The notes beneath the pieces are model-generated. The model was not told the DNA's origin and made no database searches. It worked only from the letters and a program-made list of their open reading frames with translations. Below are positions 22,193-24,574 of a stretch of 24,574 bases of DNA, piece after piece. Origin of the DNA: Planctomycetota bacterium (lineage in GTDB: Bacteria; Planctomycetota; Planctomycetia; Pirellulales; Thermoguttaceae); assembly GCA_021784975.1 (NCBI GenBank), contig JAJYGU010000321.1, forward strand, positions 1-24,574, written 5' to 3'. A program made the translations under genes and the position numbers. Numbering within the stretch: position 1 is the first letter of the stretch; each line of letters begins with the position of its first letter.

Positions 22193-22335
22193 TGGCTAGT
22201 GGCGAGTGGCCGGGCCAATCCCTGATCACTAATCCCTAATCCCTGACCCATGACTTCCGACAAATAGCCACCAGCCACTAGCCACCAGCCACTAACCACC
22301 AGCCACTAACCACTAGCCACTCGCCGCTAGCCACT
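22191..22335. repeat. Heptamer repeat spacer with terminal inverted repeats
   Basis: The spacer between HlyD stop and ATPase start is almost wholly made of heptamers. Three AGTGGC-type heptamers open it (22191-22211), then AATCCCT-type heptamers (22217-22244), and ten A(G/A)CCAC(C/T)-type units close it (22266-22335). The first and last 20 bases are inverted repeats with one mismatch. The left arm takes in the last two bases of the stop codon, and the right arm abuts ATG 22336. Confidence 0.85.
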
Positions 22336-23277
22336 ATGTCCGCCATTCGCACCAATCAACTGACCAAACGATTCGGACCGCTGGCGGCGGTGGACCACCT
22401 GACACTGGAGGTGGCCGAGGGGGAAATCTTCGGCCTGGTGGGCCCCGACGGCGCCGGCAAGACCACCACCATGCGGCTCTTGACCGCCATCATGGACCCC
22501 ACCAGCGGCCAGGCGTGGGTGGCCGGTCATCATGTCATCCGCGACGCCGAAAAGATCAAGCAGTCCATCGGCTACATGAGCCAGCGTTTCGGATTGTATC
22601 CCGACCTGACGGTCATGGAGAACCTCGACTTCTACGCCGACGTCTACAACGAGCCCCGCCGCGGCCGGCAGGCCAAGGTCGACCGGCTGCTGGCCTTCAG
22701 CAACCTGGCTCCGTTCAAGAAGCGGCTGGCGGGCAATCTCTCCGGCGGGATGAAACAGAAATTGGGCTTGGCCTGCGCCTTGATTCACACCCCCAAGGTG
22801 CTGTTCCTCGACGAGCCGACCAACGGCGTCGATCCGGTGTCGCGCCGCGATTTCTGGCGAATCCTCTACCAGTTGCTCCGCGACAAGGTGACGATTTTCC
22901 TTTCGACGGCCTATCTCGACGAGGCCGAGCGGTGCAGCCGGGTAGGGCTCATCCACCGCGGCCGACTGTATGCCTGCGGCACGCCGGCTGAAGTCAAACG
23001 CCTGATGCGCGGGGCCATCCTGGAAATCCGTACCGACGAGCCGCGTCGGGCGATCGGCCGGCTCAAGCAACAACTGTCGGCCGGCTCGGTGGGCCTGTTC
23101 GGCGACCGCATCCACGTGGTCTGCGCCGAGCCCAACCGCTTGGCCGCCGAGGTCCAGGCCGCGCTCGGCCAAGCCGGTCTGGCGCTGACCGGCATCCGCC
23201 AGATCGAGCCCTCGCTGGAAGATGTTTTCGTCTCGGTATTGGCGGAAAGGGAGCCGGCAGCGCTCGATTGGCAATGA
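22336..23277 (+). CDS. ABC transporter ATP-binding protein, N-half of a YbhF-like pair
   Basis: The 313-residue ATPase has Walker A GPDGAGKTTT (Asp where Asn is usual), signature LSGGMKQK, and Walker B VLFLDEPTNG. The H-switch His is replaced by Ala in LSTAYLDEAE. This pattern matches the N-terminal half of the fused YbhF protein, where one ATP site is degenerate. It should pair with the next gene product. The C-terminus (IRQIEPSLEDVFVSVLAE) is the usual ABC-2 ATPase tail. No ribosome site is seen because the heptamer spacer runs up to ATG 22336. The stop overlaps the next ATG. Confidence 0.92.
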   Translation: MSAIRTNQLTKRFGPLAAVDHLTLEVAEGEIFGLVGPDGAGKTTTMRLLTAIMDPTSGQAWVAGHHVIRDAEKIKQSIGYMSQRFGLYPDLTVMENLDFYADVYNEPRRGRQAKVDRLLAFSNLAPFKKRLAGNLSGGMKQKLGLACALIHTPKVLFLDEPTNGVDPVSRRDFWRILYQLLRDKVTIFLSTAYLDEAERCSRVGLIHRGRLYACGTPAEVKRLMRGAILEIRTDEPRRAIGRLKQQLSAGSVGLFGDRIHVVCAEPNRLAAEVQAALGQAGLALTGIRQIEPSLEDVFVSVLAEREPAALDWQ

Positions 23278-24239
23278 ACAACGACCACGCCGTCACCGTT
23301 GACAAGCTGGAGAAACGCTTCGGCAGCTTTGTGGCCGTCGACCGCGTGAGCTTCCAGGTGCGCCGCGGGGAGATTTTCGGCTTCCTCGGCCCCAACGGCG
23401 CCGGCAAGTCGACCACCATCCGCATGCTCTGCGGCATCCTCACCCCCAGCGGAGGCTCGGGCACGGTGGCCGGCTTCGACATCCGCAGCCAGTCGGAACA
23501 AATTAAGGCCAACATCGGCTACATGAGCCAGAAGTTCTCCTTGTACCAAGACTTGACGGTCGAGGAGAACATCGACTTCTACAGCGGCATCTACCGCATT
23601 CCGCCGGAAAAGAGCCAACTGCGCAAGCAGTGGGTGATCGAGATGTCGGGCCTGGCCGAGCACCGTCGCCGCCCGACGGCCATCCTTTCCGGTGGCTGGA
23701 AACAGCGGCTCGCCCTGGGCTGCGCGATTCTGCACCAGCCACCCATCGTCTTTCTCGACGAGCCCACCTCCGGGGTCGATCCCATCAGCCGCCGGCAGTT
23801 TTGGGACCTGATCTATGAGCTATCGGCCCAGGGCGTGACCATCTTCGTCACCACCCATTACATGGACGAGGCCGAATACTGCGACCGCTTGGGGCTGATC
23901 TATCGCGGCGAGCTGATCGCCTTGGGCACCCCGCACGTGCTGAAGACCGAATTGATGCGGGAGGACGTGCTCGAGGTGCTTTGCGATCGCGCCGAAACCG
24001 CCATGTCCATGCTGGCCGAACTGCCGGGCGTCAAGGAAGTGGCCATGTTCGGCAAGGGGCTGCACCTGGTGGCGGAAAATGGCGGACAGGCCGCGGCCGA
24101 GGTGCGAAAGCGGCTGGCGGAGGCAGGAGTGGCCGTCGAGCGGATCGAGCAGATCACCCCGTCGCTGGAAGACGTGTTTGTTTCGCTGATCGAGGCCCGC
24201 GACCGCGCCGAGCAGCCGCAACAAGAGGTGCAGCGATGA
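23274..24239 (+). CDS. ABC transporter ATP-binding protein, C-half of a YbhF-like pair
   Basis: The 321-residue ATPase has Walker A GPNGAGKSTT, signature LSGGWKQR, Walker B IVFLDEPTSG and an intact H-switch (TTHYMDEAE). It is therefore the active partner of the upstream ATPase. The C-terminal domain repeats the layout of its partner (IEQITPSLEDVFVSLIEARD), so the two genes probably arose by duplication. ATG 23274 overlaps the previous stop (ATGA) and is preferred over TTG 23268. It ends with ATGA overlapping the permease gene, so all three should be translated together. Confidence 0.94.
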   Translation: MNNDHAVTVDKLEKRFGSFVAVDRVSFQVRRGEIFGFLGPNGAGKSTTIRMLCGILTPSGGSGTVAGFDIRSQSEQIKANIGYMSQKFSLYQDLTVEENIDFYSGIYRIPPEKSQLRKQWVIEMSGLAEHRRRPTAILSGGWKQRLALGCAILHQPPIVFLDEPTSGVDPISRRQFWDLIYELSAQGVTIFVTTHYMDEAEYCDRLGLIYRGELIALGTPHVLKTELMREDVLEVLCDRAETAMSMLAELPGVKEVAMFGKGLHLVAENGGQAAAEVRKRLAEAGVAVERIEQITPSLEDVFVSLIEARDRAEQPQQEVQR

Positions 24240-24574
24240 ATGCCCGCCGGGTTTGGGCGGTTGCCCGCAAGGAATTCCTCCACGTTCTCCGCGATTTTCG
24301 CAGCCTGGCGATGGCGATCCTCATACCCATCCTGATGTTGCTGTTGTTCGGCTACGCGCTGACGCTCGACGTGGATCATGTGCCGATGGTGGTCTGGGAC
24401 CAGAGCGGCACCGCCCGCAGCCGGGAGCTGATCAGCCGCTTCGCCGGCTCGCCGTACTTCACGTTGTGCATGGGCGTCGACAACCAGCGCGACCTGGTGC
24501 GGGCCATCGACACCGGGCGGGTGATGGTGGCCTTGGTAGTCCCTTACGATTTCGCCAGACGGATCGACGCCCAC
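24236..24574 (+). CDS. ABC-2 type permease, N-terminal part (cut by window edge)
   Basis: The first 113 residues of a YbhS/YbhR/YhhJ-type permease are present. MNARRVWAVARKEFLHVLRD is the amphipathic N-terminus, followed by the first membrane helix (about residues 25-43, ILIPILMLLLFGYALTL) and the start of the large periplasmic domain (VPMVVWDQSGTARSRELI). It forms the membrane channel of the exporter driven by the two upstream ATPases. A second permease gene probably follows beyond the window. Confidence 0.9.
   Translation, partial: MNARRVWAVARKEFLHVLRDFRSLAMAILIPILMLLLFGYALTLDVDHVPMVVWDQSGTARSRELISRFAGSPYFTLCMGVDNQRDLVRAIDTGRVMVALVVPYDFARRIDAH

Overview
The window looks like a high-GC Planctomycetota chromosome, most likely a Pirellulales-type bacterium and probably a metagenome contig. 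The evidence is a DUF1559 type II pseudopilin gene with its downstream hairpins, a Cys-rich secreted protein of a type common in planctomycetes, dispersed palindromic elements, heptamer spacer repeats, and dense operons of membrane-bound c-type cytochromes. This placement is inferred from gene types, not from a marker gene.

Layout. (1) 1-1.8 kb: a lower-GC hypothetical gene and a UroD/MtaA-like gene. (2) 2.07-13.3 kb, + strand: a respiratory block. It encodes an exported cupredoxin-like protein, a GltD-like FAD/NAD(P) oxidoreductase with ferredoxin domains, a Tat-type Rieske protein, a long cytochrome b, a membrane-anchored octaheme cytochrome c and a monoheme cytochrome c. These are followed by a Cys-rich membrane protein, a MacB/FtsX-type ABC permease with its ATPase, an eight-helix Cys-rich membrane protein and a NosL-like protein. 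(3) 13.3-15.0 kb: a DUF4261-like gene on the - strand and a REP-associated tyrosine transposase with its REP hairpins. (4) 15.0-18.1 kb, - strand: a secreted regulatory-like-domain protein, a Cyc2-like fused monoheme cytochrome/porin and a Cys-rich secreted protein. (5) 18.5-19.9 kb: a DUF1559 pseudopilin and a strong terminator. (6) 20.2 kb to the end: a TetR-HlyD-ABC-ABC-ABC2 permease efflux operon resembling ybhGFSR, cut by the window edge.

How it may work together. The first block resembles the Rieske/cytochrome b complexes of anammox planctomycetes, in which a flavin-type NAD(P) oxidoreductase is encoded beside Rieske and cytochrome b. The second half of that block could be an assembly or metal-delivery module. 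The nearby Cyc2-like protein suggests a possible outer-membrane entry point for electrons. Joined together, this would be a route from extracellular donor to periplasmic cytochromes to Rieske/b to quinone and NAD(P). That link is inference. Three copies of a palindromic element with GGGGAC-type arms sit between genes of this neighbourhood.
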